A stretch of 64,000 nucleotides of DNA, from the NCBI RefSeq assembly GCF_002078875.1, contig NC_034412.1, positions 12,152,995 through 12,216,994 of the forward strand, given 5' to 3'. Source of the stretch: Numida meleagris. Lineage: Eukaryota > Chordata > Aves > Galliformes > Numididae. A program made the position numbers and the translations under genes. Shown here piece after piece: positions 1 to 12,749 of this stretch (the first letter of the stretch is position 1; every line of letters begins with the position of its first letter). The notes below the pieces were generated by a model that did not search any database, had not been told where the DNA came from, and saw nothing but the letters and a program-made list of their open reading frames with translations.

Positions 1-745
1 TGAATAATGTTTTAAATACTGCATTGCCTAAATTCCAGCACTCCCTAAATTTGAATACGATCCTGTAACTCAAATTTGATTCACATCAGAGTTTTGCTTG
101 ACTTTTAATACCTTAATTTAAAACTATGGATTACAGTTGGTTGCTCTCAAATGGCTTTGCCAACAAGGTCAATTAAATGTAATGTTTTATTTGATTTTTT
201 TCTTGTTAAAAAGAATGGGGCAAGGTACTGGGACATTTTGGTCCTGTAAACACAGCACAATATCAAAGTGTCAAAAAGAATCCTGGATGCAACACTAAGG
301 CTGGATGAGAAAACAGCAATAGGTTATACCCAGCAATGGATGCAGCAGCTTGAACATCTGCCACCAACACGAACACTCTTCATAATGGCATCTTCTAGGA
401 AACAAATTTTCTAGCAAACTAACCAAAGATCATTTACAATGGATATTTTGAAACTTGAATGCCCCTTCAGTAACCAGCTATTTTTCATGATTCTTCCTAT
501 TTTCTGGAGGGGAAAGTTTGGAAAGATGATAGTTTCTTTTTGTTACCACTTGACAGCTAATCAAGTTTGATATTTATATTTTACCAGAATAATGAAATGT
601 CAAACGGGATACTATAGTACATTTCTGAAGATAGTAATTTAACCTTCAGCAATTCAGTTTGATTCAATACTGTCTACACACTTGCAAATAGTTGTATTTT
701 AGATCCTTGCAACCCAGTGACAGAAATAGGCCCTCCCCCTGTTAA

Positions 746-785
746 CTCCAGACTGCTGGTCTGGAGTGCCACTTGGTGGCCAAGT
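746..785. repeat. Two adjacent perfect hairpins with a CTCF-like core
   Basis: CTCCAGAC (746-753) pairs with GTCTGGAG (759-766) around a 5-base loop. ACTTGG (771-776) pairs with CCAAGT (780-785) around three bases. CCACTTGGTGGC (769-780) differs by one base from the CTCF core CCACTAGGTGGC. Function is not established. Confidence 0.5.
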
Positions 786-2473
786 ACATTTATTCACTCC
801 TGCTGTGGCAGACATCTACCTGAAACCTGTTGAGTGGACTTACATCCCACCAAAATAGCCTCATAGTCTACAGTTTGAAACATCCTGGATTTGGAAATAA
901 TCATGCTGCAGTTGCTTAAATGACTGCCTAGCACAATACTAAAACATTCTTCTTCTTCACAAAAAGTTTCCATTGGGTAATATTGGTAGTCAGCAGTCTC
1001 TTGGTGAACCTCCAATTCTAGAGGTCAAATCTTTCACCTCTCAGGCAAAAAAAGCAGATCCATAGCCAGGTGGTAAGCACATCCTCTTGTGCATCGAGCA
1101 CAGAGACAGATCTGTAACACATCTTCACATGTGGGTAACTTTGGATCTTGTAGATCTTAGTTGAGATAAATAGTAAAAAAAACCAAAAACAAAAACAGGC
1201 CCCTGAAATAACCAGTTCATTCACATAAGCCAATGAAGCCATTTCAAACAGAGAAAGAATCAGAAACAAAGATGGGGCATGCAACCAGCAGCTCACAATG
1301 CTGGGAGCATCTCATTATAGTATCACTTGTATACTGCCATTACAGGACACTAAGTTACTATTTATTTGCTTGTAGGATTTCATTAACTCCAAGCCAGCGC
1401 TGAACTTTCATCACCAGGTCAGAAACAGGCCAGACTCAAGGGCAAAGGACACCCTGTACCATCAGAAAACCTCAGCTTCCTCTTAGTCAACTGCCTCCTA
1501 GACACCACGATGCAATTGCCATTTCTTTGTTCCTACTTGCTGCTTCACAGAAGAGCAGGCACCAGCAGCGGAACTCATATTCAGCACAGGCATCATGGTG
1601 CGGGTAGGAGGTAAAGGAAAACATGGAGAACATTAGTTTATACCTGACCTACATCTTTGAGAGATACAAGAGAGTAATAACAAAAAAAATTATGTAACGC
1701 TACAAAAAGTTGAGCACTCCCTTACAAGCATCTGAGTTAGCTGCACTGTTTCTTTTCCTCTTGGGTAGTACAATGTATGTGAATGGAGGCCAGAAGTGAG
1801 CATCTTGGATGAAGAACCTTAACTACAGAAATGAGATTATATCAATGTCAAATATCTATTATTATTATTCATACTTTTATTATGAGCTTTCCAAGTTGCT
1901 GGCCAGCCTCCCAGAACATTTTTACCTCTTGTTTTCTCTCCAGGGTAAATGGCTCATGGTAACATTTAATAAATCTAATCAGAGCACAATTTTATGATAA
2001 ATATTATTATCTGAATAAATCATAATCAGATCAAATTAGCTGAATATTCAGCCTTCCTCAATAACTCATCCACAGGAACTTAAAGAGATGAAACAGTACT
2101 ACCTTATAATAGCTTGATATCAGACCATAAACAACTGTCAAATACAACACAAGGCAGGAAAAGTTAATTAATTTCTTAATTCAAAAAGACACAAACACAT
2201 CTTACATCAATCTACACCGGGGGCAAGACTCCTGCCCCGACATGACTAAAAAGGGGAATTAGTCTAAATGAATAACAAACTGTCTGCAAAGCCAGAAAAT
2301 CCTCCACAGGAGACCTGGACCCATGCAGAAAAGCAGCAGCAGGTTCAGAACACACTGGAGGTTCTGCTTATACTGCTCACTTCAACAGCAGCCTGGGATG
2401 CTGGAAACATTTATGATGATACAAGGTAAGGTCACTACAGCTGTATCTGCACTGTGGCAGCACAACTGTATTT

Positions 2474-2535
2474 CTGGAAGGAAGAGGGAAAAAAAAGAGA
2501 CAAAAAAAAAGAAGGAAAAAGAAAAAGGAACAAGA
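2474..2535 (+). repeat. A/G-rich tract
   Basis: About 60 bases almost wholly purine on the plus strand (GGAAGAGGGAAAAAAAAGAG and similar, with few interruptions). Low-complexity; the long Phe/Ser-rich minus-strand frames over it come from composition alone. Confidence 0.8.
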
Positions 2536-2835
2536 CAAAACCACATGTTTTTGTGAGAAGTCTGGGAGCTCACTGTTCCCCATGATTGCAGCGCATGAAA
2601 GTGCAGCAGGCTCTTTGTGGCAAGATTTGCACGAAGAGAAGTTAGAAATAAAGATTTGTGCCAAAACCGCATCATCCCCCAGAGGAGGTGCCAGCAGAGC
2701 ACCTCGAAAATATAAAAATGAATATATTCCAAATACTTTTAAATTACTTTATCCTAATTTAAAAAAGGTTCACCTAGTGAATTTTTGCAGGGAGTCGCAT
2801 GCTATGTTACACAGTACTTGAAAATGGGAACAAAA

Positions 2836-2984
2836 GGCCCTGGAGACATTCAAGGCCAAGCTGGATGGGGCCCAGGGCAGCCTGATCTACTGGTTGGCAG
2901 CACTGCACACAGCAGGGGCTTGGAGCTCAATGACCTTCATGGTCCTTTCCAACCTCAGCCATTCTATGATTTTATGATTCTATA
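2836..2984 (+). mobile_element. CR1 3'-end fragment
   Basis: Runs from GGAGACATTCAAGGCCAAGC through GGCAGCCTGATCTA and GGTCCTTTCCAACC to the tail ATTCTATGATTTTATGATTC. This is the standard CR1 3' UTR in plus orientation; only the last 150 bp are present. Confidence 0.92.
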
Positions 2985-5900
2985 ACTTGCTGAGCGCAAG
3001 TGAACTGTAGACCTATGGTGTGACACTGCAATGACATCGGGGCTGGCTGAGGCCTGCCCTGCTCTGTGCTGGAAGATGGTGGGGAAGCAGCCGTGCCCCA
3101 TGGAGCCCAGCGCCGCAGGAACAAAGGGCTGTGCCCAGTTGGTGCAGTGCGCACCCAGCAGCAGCAGGCCTAGCTCTCCAGCTGCATGTGCTTTTCCTAC
3201 TGTTAGCGAAGTGCTTAAGCACAGGAACCTACCACACACTCTTTGTATAATAGGAAACATTTACTTTTGTGAATGATTATAAACAGAAGGCTCTTGAAAG
3301 AGCTTACCCTTCAACAGGACCCCTTAAATATTTACATTTTGCGGGCTGATGTGTAGCAGGGAGTGTTTACTGCAAGGCTGCTCTGACCACACTTGATATC
3401 TCGCACACAGCACATGGCTGTACTGCATCTCTCACTGCAGGGGTAAACCAAGGGGAACAGATTGCTGCTATTACAGCCTATCCTTCCCTCCAAAATGTGG
3501 TTAGTATTTTACTAAGTAAGAAACCTAAGATGAGGCAAAAAGAGGAAGGAATGAAACAGGGACATTTGACTCACTCCTGTGACGTGACTGAATCTTTTAT
3601 TAATTGTGAAACTGCAAAAAGCCCATTCATCAGTTTATCCTTCAGCTTGCAGTTTTGAGAGAAGCAGACATTTACCAAAAGCAAACAGAAATCCTGAAAA
3701 TTCACAATAGGTGGTTCCAGTTCTGAGACAGCTCCAGCTTATAATCTTTTCTCTTTATCGCTATTTAATGACTCGTATCATGCTACTCTTTCTCCATTCC
3801 TAACGTCTGCTGCTGAAATCTCCTCTAGAGAGATAGTACTTGGATGCCTGAGGGAAAGTCAGAGAGAAGGATAACTTTAAAAATAAAAAAATCACAGGAG
3901 TCATCATTTTCTAAGGCTGCACAGAAACAGATAAAAGTCTCATTGCCAAGATTAGCTCATATCGTACAATATATAAGGAGATGGACAGATCTCCTTACAT
4001 GGTCTGATAGGTTGCATCTTTCCATCAGATACATATGCAGACATATACAAAATAGCTTCTTTGGAATAGGCTGAATTACTTTGGATTCACAGCCAGAAAT
4101 TCAAGGTCTGAAATAAGCTTGCTCTGTGACTTGGCAGCTGGAAAATCCAACCGGCTGTCAGAGAGAAGGTACATCTTCTTGTGGGACAATGCCAAGATCT
4201 GGAGGTAGAAAAAAAAACAAAGCCAGATACTACTGCAACATAAAGTCCCATTGTTTATTATCTGATTTTATTTGGAATAAGCTGTTAAACTACAACTGTT
4301 AACTGTCAGAAGTTGGTCCCATCCCTATTTCATCATTAAGGTTATTTGATTCACAATGGCTTAACACAAGGCAAACTAATTATTGTACAAATTTATTATT
4401 ATGCCCAGCTCTTAAGTTCCATACATTCTCTATGTAACACACAGCAGTTCTAAAAAAAAAATTATGTGGACTAGCTCATATCATAGCAATTAGTACAGGT
4501 GCCTCTAGCTCTCAAACTTCAAGCAATAAATCTCTGCTTCCACGAATGTATTATCTCACTGCTGGACAGCGTCCCTGACAGCACAGGTAAATGAAGATGT
4601 TTTATACAGTACATAAAATGAGAGATCAGAGATGTGTCCTGTGGAAATCAATAAAACTCATATGATTTCACAGCTGGGCTTGCAGAGTCTCCTCAGGGGG
4701 TTCCCTGGAAAGTTATGGCTAAGAATTTAGAAACCAAAGATAATTGTAAAACCAACACTAGGGCATTTTCCAAGTGGGCAGGTGACTGAATTTGGATAGT
4801 AACATTGCAATGTCTTGGTAAAACATACATTACAGCCAAATAACAAAGGAAACTCTTCTCAAAATAAGCCTGACTTGTGCTCTTTGACGAGCTCTGCTCA
4901 GCTTTTGACACCCAGCCAAGAAAACTACCACGAGCACATCGCATCCTGCTTCCCACACCGGATAGCCACAGTGCTACCCTGCAACACGTGCTCTGCAGCA
5001 CAGCACCCTACCCACACTGTCTGGAAATCCACAAATCAAGGTAAGCACAGGGCACTCCACAAAGTATCACAGTGCTGTCACATCCCATGTTCCATCCTGC
5101 CATGTCTAATGGGGCGGAGGTAATTTCCCAGGTGGCAAACGGCAGTAAAACTGGAAGGAAAGCTGCAGATAATGCCTTTGGAAAGACCTGCACAGATGTG
5201 GGAATCTGTGCTGCCAGGAGCTGTGGCTTAAGCACAGGATGGCCAGCCTGTTAATTCACAGGCTTGGTGAACTGCTATGGGAAATGCTGTGCAGAGCCCT
5301 AGGCATCCCCTTCCCCAGGGCAGTGAAGCAGCAGGATCCTGGGACTAGTGGGCACACAGGGACCATTGCCAGACTGTGTGCATTGGTGCTCCCTTCGTAT
5401 CTAATCCCTAAGCAATACCAAAGGCAGATTTGACTTAGAAATCTGCTGGGATCAAGAATTTTCCTTTACCATCCAACGTTTTAAAGCCCAGCTTGGTGTG
5501 ACAATAGTTATGCACTTCCCACCACCTGCTATGACTTCCAGTCCGAAGCAAGCAGTGCACAGAGGTGAGTATGGGCAGAGAAGAAAGCAGAGGTCTGCCA
5601 CCTCCAATGCTGTCCGTCCCAAGCAGCCAGCCAAAGCTCTGCCTGCCTTTGATTCTCTGTTCTTGCCATGCAAAGCCTCCAACAGCATTATTAAAGGATT
5701 CCCCAGCTAAGCAGGAGAATAATTTATCCTTGCAATTATCAGAAGACCTCATAAATCTTCCAAACGCCCTTCAAACAGCACTGGATTTGCACTGATGGAA
5801 AGCATAATTGATTTCACTCTAGCAAAGGCAGAAAATCCAGGGACGCATTACACTGCAGTTAGCATGGCAGAGATGTGGTGCCCTCAGGAACACCCCTGCT

Positions 5901-7415
5901 TCCCTCTGGCTCTAGAGACAAAGCCATCAATGCATTGCTGCTAAGCTGCTGGGAAATAACTCCTTGAAGTGTAGGTCTTTCATCACAGATGCCTATTTGA
6001 TAACCATCACTCCCTAATGTAAATAATTGATTTCCATTTCAATTGATAAGCATCATTTAGTGTGCATCAAAAGGACCTCTACTGGCAGAAGGGATTAGAG
6101 GACCAGGGGTTTACTCAAGAACGCTTTGAAGATTTCCCTGATGAATTTCACATCCCAAATCTCCATCATTCCCTTATTTCCATCTCCGTAAACTACACTG
6201 TTTCATTCACCAGCTTTAGCAAACAGGTAACACTGGTAGTAACTCTCCTTGGGTGGGGAATTCATGCTCAGGGTTAAACAGTGTTCCACTGGTTTTGTAA
6301 TATCTTTAGAAACCAAGCAAAACATTTGTGTTTGCATGACTTTGACACAAAATGCATTTAAAATGAAGAAGTTTAGTCTGAGGTTGGGGTAAAATTAAAA
6401 ACCTTATATGGGACGCAACCACATAGGAAAGCAAATGCAATGAGCTTTGTATAAATCATTATAATGATTCAAGGAAAACAAAACAAAACAAGACTTTCTG
6501 TAAGAATGGCCAAATTACAAAGACAGCTATGAAACATTATAGTTAAAACACAATCATAAAAGAATTTAGGACTTTTCCTCGAGGCTGTTGCAGTCCAGGT
6601 CTCCATTAGTTTTGTGCACAGAATTTCTATTGTCTTCAGCAGGAGCCCTTTGTAGGGTAGAATCTGTAACTAAGGGACTACCCTGAAAAGGACAGTCCTT
6701 TATTCAAAACTGGTTCATTATTTTATGTACTGGTTGTAAAGTGCGAGGACGTTGTCATAACAAATATAGCAACTTACACATTTCAGGGGAAAAGGTGGAG
6801 GAAGATCAAACAAACCCAGAAGAAACTTGGTGATAGAAAATGGAAAGGGTTCCATGAAAGTGCTTTCATGCCATTGAAACAGGTTTAAAATATTTGCGTA
6901 AAAATACATATACGCACATATTCTCCAGTAATCTTCAAAATCAAGCATTAAAACAATCTTTCTCAACCATAAGAATCAGAAAGCAAACCAAAAATTGTTA
7001 CTTAAGGAGAAATTATGTTTCTAGAAATGCAAAATAGTAACTAAAAAAAAACAATATAAAAGCAAACAAAAAAACATAGACATCAAGGCTTCTTCCAGAG
7101 TTCAGCTCATTCCATTAAATATTCCCATTTCTACTTTTTTTTCTCTTTCCTGACTCTGGTAGAAGGAAAATAGCCTAGCTCCTTTCTAATAAAGTAAGAA
7201 AGAAAGCCTTCTGGCTACATGCGACAGTACCCACTACAATATCAGAAACCATATTTCTCTTTATTTTGAAATGCAATATGAAAAAGGAATTGTCATACCC
7301 TCCCTTTGCACAGTAGGACACCTCTGCCCAGTAGTCCCCCTCCCCCTGAGCAGTGCTAGCAGCAGCCAGTTGTCTCCACTTGTCACCCCAGCAAAGGAAA
7401 GACTCAAAGAGGGAA

Positions 7416-7431
7416 CCCACCCACCCACCCA
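7416..7431 (+). repeat. (CCCA)n microsatellite
   Basis: Four tandem CCCA units. Confidence 0.85.
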
Positions 7432-10400
7432 TTCTATTGCTGCAAACATCCCAGGAGAAAAACATTCATCTCAGTTTGCACTGAGAGAAGAGAGATTTGC
7501 GGTGTTCCAGTTACGGTAGTTTTGCATCTGTGGATGCTTTTGATGCTTTCTTAGATCAAAGAGAATGTTAAAATTAAATACAAATTACTCTCAGCATTTT
7601 GTTGGGAACTGCTCCTTACATAAGGCAAAGTTACAAACAAACCAACCAGGGTTTATTCATTCATTAATTCTCAGCAGGATCTTCCCCGTGCCTTGGGATG
7701 AAGCAATACTACCATTTCCTCCACAGCCACAATTCAGACACATCTTGAGGAAATAAAACAAAAAGAAGGATCTCTCAATGCAAACTTAACCTCTTCTGGG
7801 CACATGATGGTCATTTATCCTGCAAAACAAAAATCCTCAGCACAGGAAGCTGGAATGAGGAAGGATGGGCATGGATGCTCTGTCACAAAGGACAGCCACA
7901 TCTGCCACCAGCTGTCACCAGGCCCACACGGGTCTGGCCTTGGAAATACAAAGGAATAGCATAGAGAAAGCAAGCACATATGCCACGCAGAAACAGATAT
8001 AAAAATAGTCAATCAAACTCACAACTTTTCTACAAATAGGCTCACTGTTTAAAAAAATTGTTTTTCTCTCGGCGTTGTTAAAACAATGGAGCACAAAATA
8101 AAGCAAATCAGAATGAAATAGTGGAAAGTTCAGTATCTAGAAATAGCAGTGTAATTCCCTGCCAGAGTTTGATTCACTTACTGCCCTGGAATGATTCCAG
8201 CTTTACACCAGCCTGTCAGCCGACGATTTGCCACTTTATATGTGAAACCCTTCTCTGAGTCAGCACAAAGAAAGTCCACAAAAAGCCTGAAGAACTCAGA
8301 GAATCTCTGTTCAACAAACGCATAACGAAATGGAGTCCAAGAATCCCCAGCAAAAATATTTTTCTTTGTCCAAATATTCACATGTGGAAAAAGTGCCTCC
8401 GCAACAACTACAGCTTGCACAACATCAGCCTGCAGAAGTTCTGCAGTTACCTCTCTGCCCAAAAGCAAAGCATCTGCAGCCACTGCCATCCCTGCTCCAG
8501 TCAGCTGGAATCCTGTGTGCTGCGCTCCTGCTGCCTCCTGAACCTGGGCAGAAGGGAACAGGCAGAGGTGTGCCCTGATGGCCATGACCTTCCTGTCTGC
8601 TTTCAGCTCTTATAAAACCAGTACAGTAAACTATAGTCTTCCTGAAAAACAAAACTACATGTCAAGAATGAAAAACTGCTCATGACAAACAATTGCCTCC
8701 AGTCCATGGCACCAGAGACTGCCTCCTATTTACTAAAGCAGCTCTAAGAAGCAAGTTACATTTCAATCAGCATTTTCTGCCCAGACAATTCTTTCACTAA
8801 GCACTTTTTCCTTAGGAGATTATTTACAAAGCCACCAAAAATTAAGTGTTTAAAAACCAGAGGCTTTCAGGACTTCAGAGAAAGACCATGAGATAGGATC
8901 CTCAAACCTTTCTGGCTCTGCTGTCTGTTTGGAAGCCTGCTTCAGCACCTGTGGGATGGAGAAGAGTGCAGGAACAGACGCACAGCCCTCCCATCTAGCA
9001 GGTACTGGGAAGGAACAGTTTGGTGCAGGTCCTTCGCTGTGCCTGAGGAGCAGCAGCCCCACAGCAGGGTGCATTCCCTATGCTTGATGGTTTGTACGTC
9101 CAGGAAAGCCATGCTCACAGTGCTTTTACACCCCTGGTCCTAGTGATGCCTCGATTTGAAAGAAACACAACACGGGGGATGAGCTCAAGTGAAGAAAGAC
9201 AAGCAAAATCTTTGGTAATCTAGCAGAGGTCTTAATCAAACAAGGAGTTTGTAAGAGCATGAGATGCAACTAAAACTCAGCAGGCACGTCAGACATAAAG
9301 GGTGTGCTCTGAACTCATTCAGCTCAGCTCCAGCCCTTCCTGCTTCATCCCAGCCCATTCCCATGAAAAGTTTTCAGAAAAACTGAAGGACCACAACAGC
9401 ATGAGAGCTCTTGCTGACCATCTCTTGTTAGTCTGCTCATGAAAGCTAACTGCAACTCATCACACACAGATAACAGCAAATCAAGAAACAATGCACAAGA
9501 GACAAGCAAAGGACGTTTTCTCAAATAAGACAGATGTGTTTAATGACAGCGATAACAAGAGGAGATGGTGTATAAGCACTCCAGGTTGACAGATTTCTCC
9601 ATCAACTCCTCCCTGTTTCTGTTCACATTTCTGTAAAATGGAAACACAAAATTATCCTGGAGACAAAGATAATCCCAAAATGATAACATGATCACAGCCA
9701 TCACGTAGCTGCACAATCCTTCCTCACCATGTGAGCATTCAAAAACTCCTATTTTGCATCATATCTAATGCACATGCATGATAGTTTCATACTCATGTGG
9801 AAAGAATTGCTTTTTTTTTGGCAAAGGCTCTTAACTTGCTCCTATGATATCCTACATGCTTTACAGCTTCCTTTTTTCTTTCCCCCTTCAGGTCATCCTC
9901 ACCTCACTCTTTGCTGTGCTGCATTCAGCAAGAGTAGGAGAATTGAGCGGAAGAGGACGGTCTGGTTTTGGCTCCAATTCCCCCCTTCCAGGGCAAAGAG
10001 CATGAAGACGGTGCAGGAGTCCCAGGAAAACAAGCTCTTTCCAGATCAGCGTTTGCAAAATTCAGCAGGAACATGCATCATTAAAATTCCTGGAACCTTC
10101 CACATAATCAGTATGGGTATCTCCACCTGTACAACCTCCATCCGGAGTCTCATGTTAGGTATTGTATTACTGCCTGAATGACTAGGAACAGAAAGATGTT
10201 CTCATCTGGATGACTTACTTTAAGACTCCTGCAACTATTTCTACTGCAGCATACTCAAAAATAATGCATCAGAGTGACTGCAGAACACATGAATAAACAC
10301 AGCAACCTTCTCAATCACTCCTCAAGCCTTGCAAAGAAACTGTCTGCTGAAGTCTGTATGAAGGACCTGCTGCCCCTGCCAAGCTCCCTCTGACCACGTG

Positions 10401-12733
10401 AAGCTACGCTACCAAACTTGTGCACCGGACAGTGGCTGTGCCTGCACACGTGAAATAAATCCTTGCTAGTGCTCAGCCTTAGGACAGGGCAGGGCAACGT
10501 AACTAAGGCTCTTTCATAATTACTTGCTGAGTGCGATCCAAAGGTGATGCTTTGGGTTAATGCTGGGAAAGATTCCCCTTCCTTTCCCAAAGGGGCCACC
10601 GCAGTGCGCGAGCGCAGCCCCATGACATTGCAGGACCATGTTCCCACCCCATCCTGCTCAATGTGCCACACTGGTCCCCACTGCCCGTGTTCAGCTGGGC
10701 TGTGAGTGGCAGCTTTGGTGACAGCGGCTGGGACCGAAGCCACGAGGATTTTTAAGTGTTCTTGTTCATCCATGGCCAGCCTATCTTTATTTCTGTCATC
10801 TGTGTGGAATTATTGCTGCTTTCAAATTTGAAACTTGGTACATTTTATTTCGAGATGACTTTACAAGTCTTTCTGTGTGATATTCATTTCAACAGCACTC
10901 TAACATTGCACAACAGTCATATGATCCAGTGTGTGTGTTTTATGAGACAGACATGACACATGAAAATTAAAAACAGGTTATTTGTCTGGAATACAGAGAG
11001 GAACTGCAGGGGGAGAAAGAAAAAACAATGAGAGCACGCGCCCAAAGATCAGGGTGGAGGAAGAAAGGGGAGGAAAAAACAGGATGAGACATCAGAGTCA
11101 TTTCATCCTGCCCAGAGTGAAAACAGCTTCCATCAGGAGGAAAGACAATTCATTTGCATAAATTTACTGCAGAATACAACTGAACTATGCTGCTGCATTT
11201 CAGGACCGGCACAGGCAGTGAGGATAGCTGTGCCTATAGTCCAGTCCTTTATTTATAATTCACAGTATTCCTTTACATGAGCAAAACTTTTTAAGTGTCC
11301 TTGCACTTCAAAAGATATTTCCTGTAGATATTGCATCCAAGGAAAAATACAGATAATCAGGTTTTAAACACAGGATTTTTAACTGTTATTTAAATGCTCA
11401 GTACCAGTAGTAGGGTCAGCATTAACCTTCCAATTGTCCTGCTTGACCTGGAGAATTCACAGGTATTTCAAATATCCCAGCCTGATCTGAACAGGTGTCT
11501 CACTCAGACTCACCCCAGCCTGCAAGACCACCAGCAGATGCAGCCATTTGGGTCTCCACTTGGGACACACCTGTATCACCATGCCTGCATCTGCATTGGG
11601 AGCAGCATGGGCAGAGCAGCATACCTCCACCTGAGAAGCAGGGTGCTGCAGCTGTAGGCTATGAGCTTTAGCAGAGGACACAGCTGGAAAATGCCTTTTT
11701 ACCTTGTTTGGCCTTACGCTACTGGCTGAGAGAAAGAGGCCCTCATTTAATCAAGTGTACTTCCCTAGTTAAAGGGTTATAAAGTTAGGTATTTTACAGA
11801 GTTAGGTAACACAGCAGGTGTTGTATTCACACGTACATGAGCATGAACAAAAAGACCTGAGGTAATCGAATCTCATGCTTGAAGGGTAAAAGGATCCATA
11901 AAATGATCACCAGCTGAGATCAGGCACAAGCTACTTAATCCCACACCCTTTTAAAGACTGAGCAAATGGGCCAGGTGCAGGCAATGCTTTTTTGTTTGTT
12001 TTTCAGTTTCTCCCTCATCCAGGCATCACTGCTGGACGTCAAAATACAGAATATGATGACGGCCCGGGTCCACTTGTTTTACTCCATATCGGCAAGGTGA
12101 GGATGGCACACAACTATCTCAGCACTTAAAGACAGTGCAGAGACAAGTCTGCACTAGCCAAGCTACCTGTAATTCTGTAGGGATCACAAACTCATGCCAG
12201 AGATTACCCAACACTAAAAATGCTCCTCCAAGGGTGTGAATGATCCTTCACTTTTCCTGCCTCTCTCATTCATAATATCCCTGGAAGTGGCTAGTAACAT
12301 TGTTTAGGTAAACTTATGTTGTGGTGTATGGAGATTGTCTGTCTCCCAAATGACTTCATCTCTGTGGGGTTTTTTTTTGGAGTATACAATTTTAAATGAA
12401 TACTATCACATCCATATGTGCTTTATGAAAGCCTGTCTTTTAAAAAAATATTTTTTAAATTTAGATGTTGATTTTATGGGGGACTGAACGCCAATAAACA
12501 AGTATAAAAATACTAGCAAAAGAACATTTCCTTATAATGAGAAAAGCCATTGGAAACAAACTCCTAAGAAGTCATTTTTATAACTCCTGTTCTATAGACT
12601 ACTCAGGACACAGGATATGCAGCGCAGCAAACTGTGCGTGCCTGCATATACAGTTATCCTGAGTGCATTAGCAAGTGAGTATTTCTGTCAGTAAATGACT
12701 TCTAGTGTGCATGTTGGGCCTCTTTACATATGC

Positions 12734-12749
12734 AAAAAAAAAAAAAAAA
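12734..12749 (+). repeat. A16 homopolymer
   Basis: Sixteen A in a row. No recognisable retroposed gene lies immediately upstream. Confidence 0.9.

Larger units (their letters stand above)
1..2835. other. PID1 intron 2 segment, no gene seen
   Basis: AT-rich unique-looking DNA apart from the twin hairpin (746-785) and the purine tract (2474-2535). The PTB-encoding last exon of PID1, which would show as an open frame of roughly 150 codons on the minus strand, is not here. Confidence 0.7.

Noticed and set aside
2377..2732. Long minus-strand Phe/Ser-rich frames
   Set aside because: They arise from the purine-rich tract on the other strand.
8178..8585. 135-codon minus-strand frame as a possible gene
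   Set aside because: No recognisable domain, overlapping plus-strand frames of similar size, and no splice or promoter support.
10315..10773. 152-codon minus-strand frame as a possible gene
   Set aside because: Composition-driven; no family resemblance or splice-site pair.
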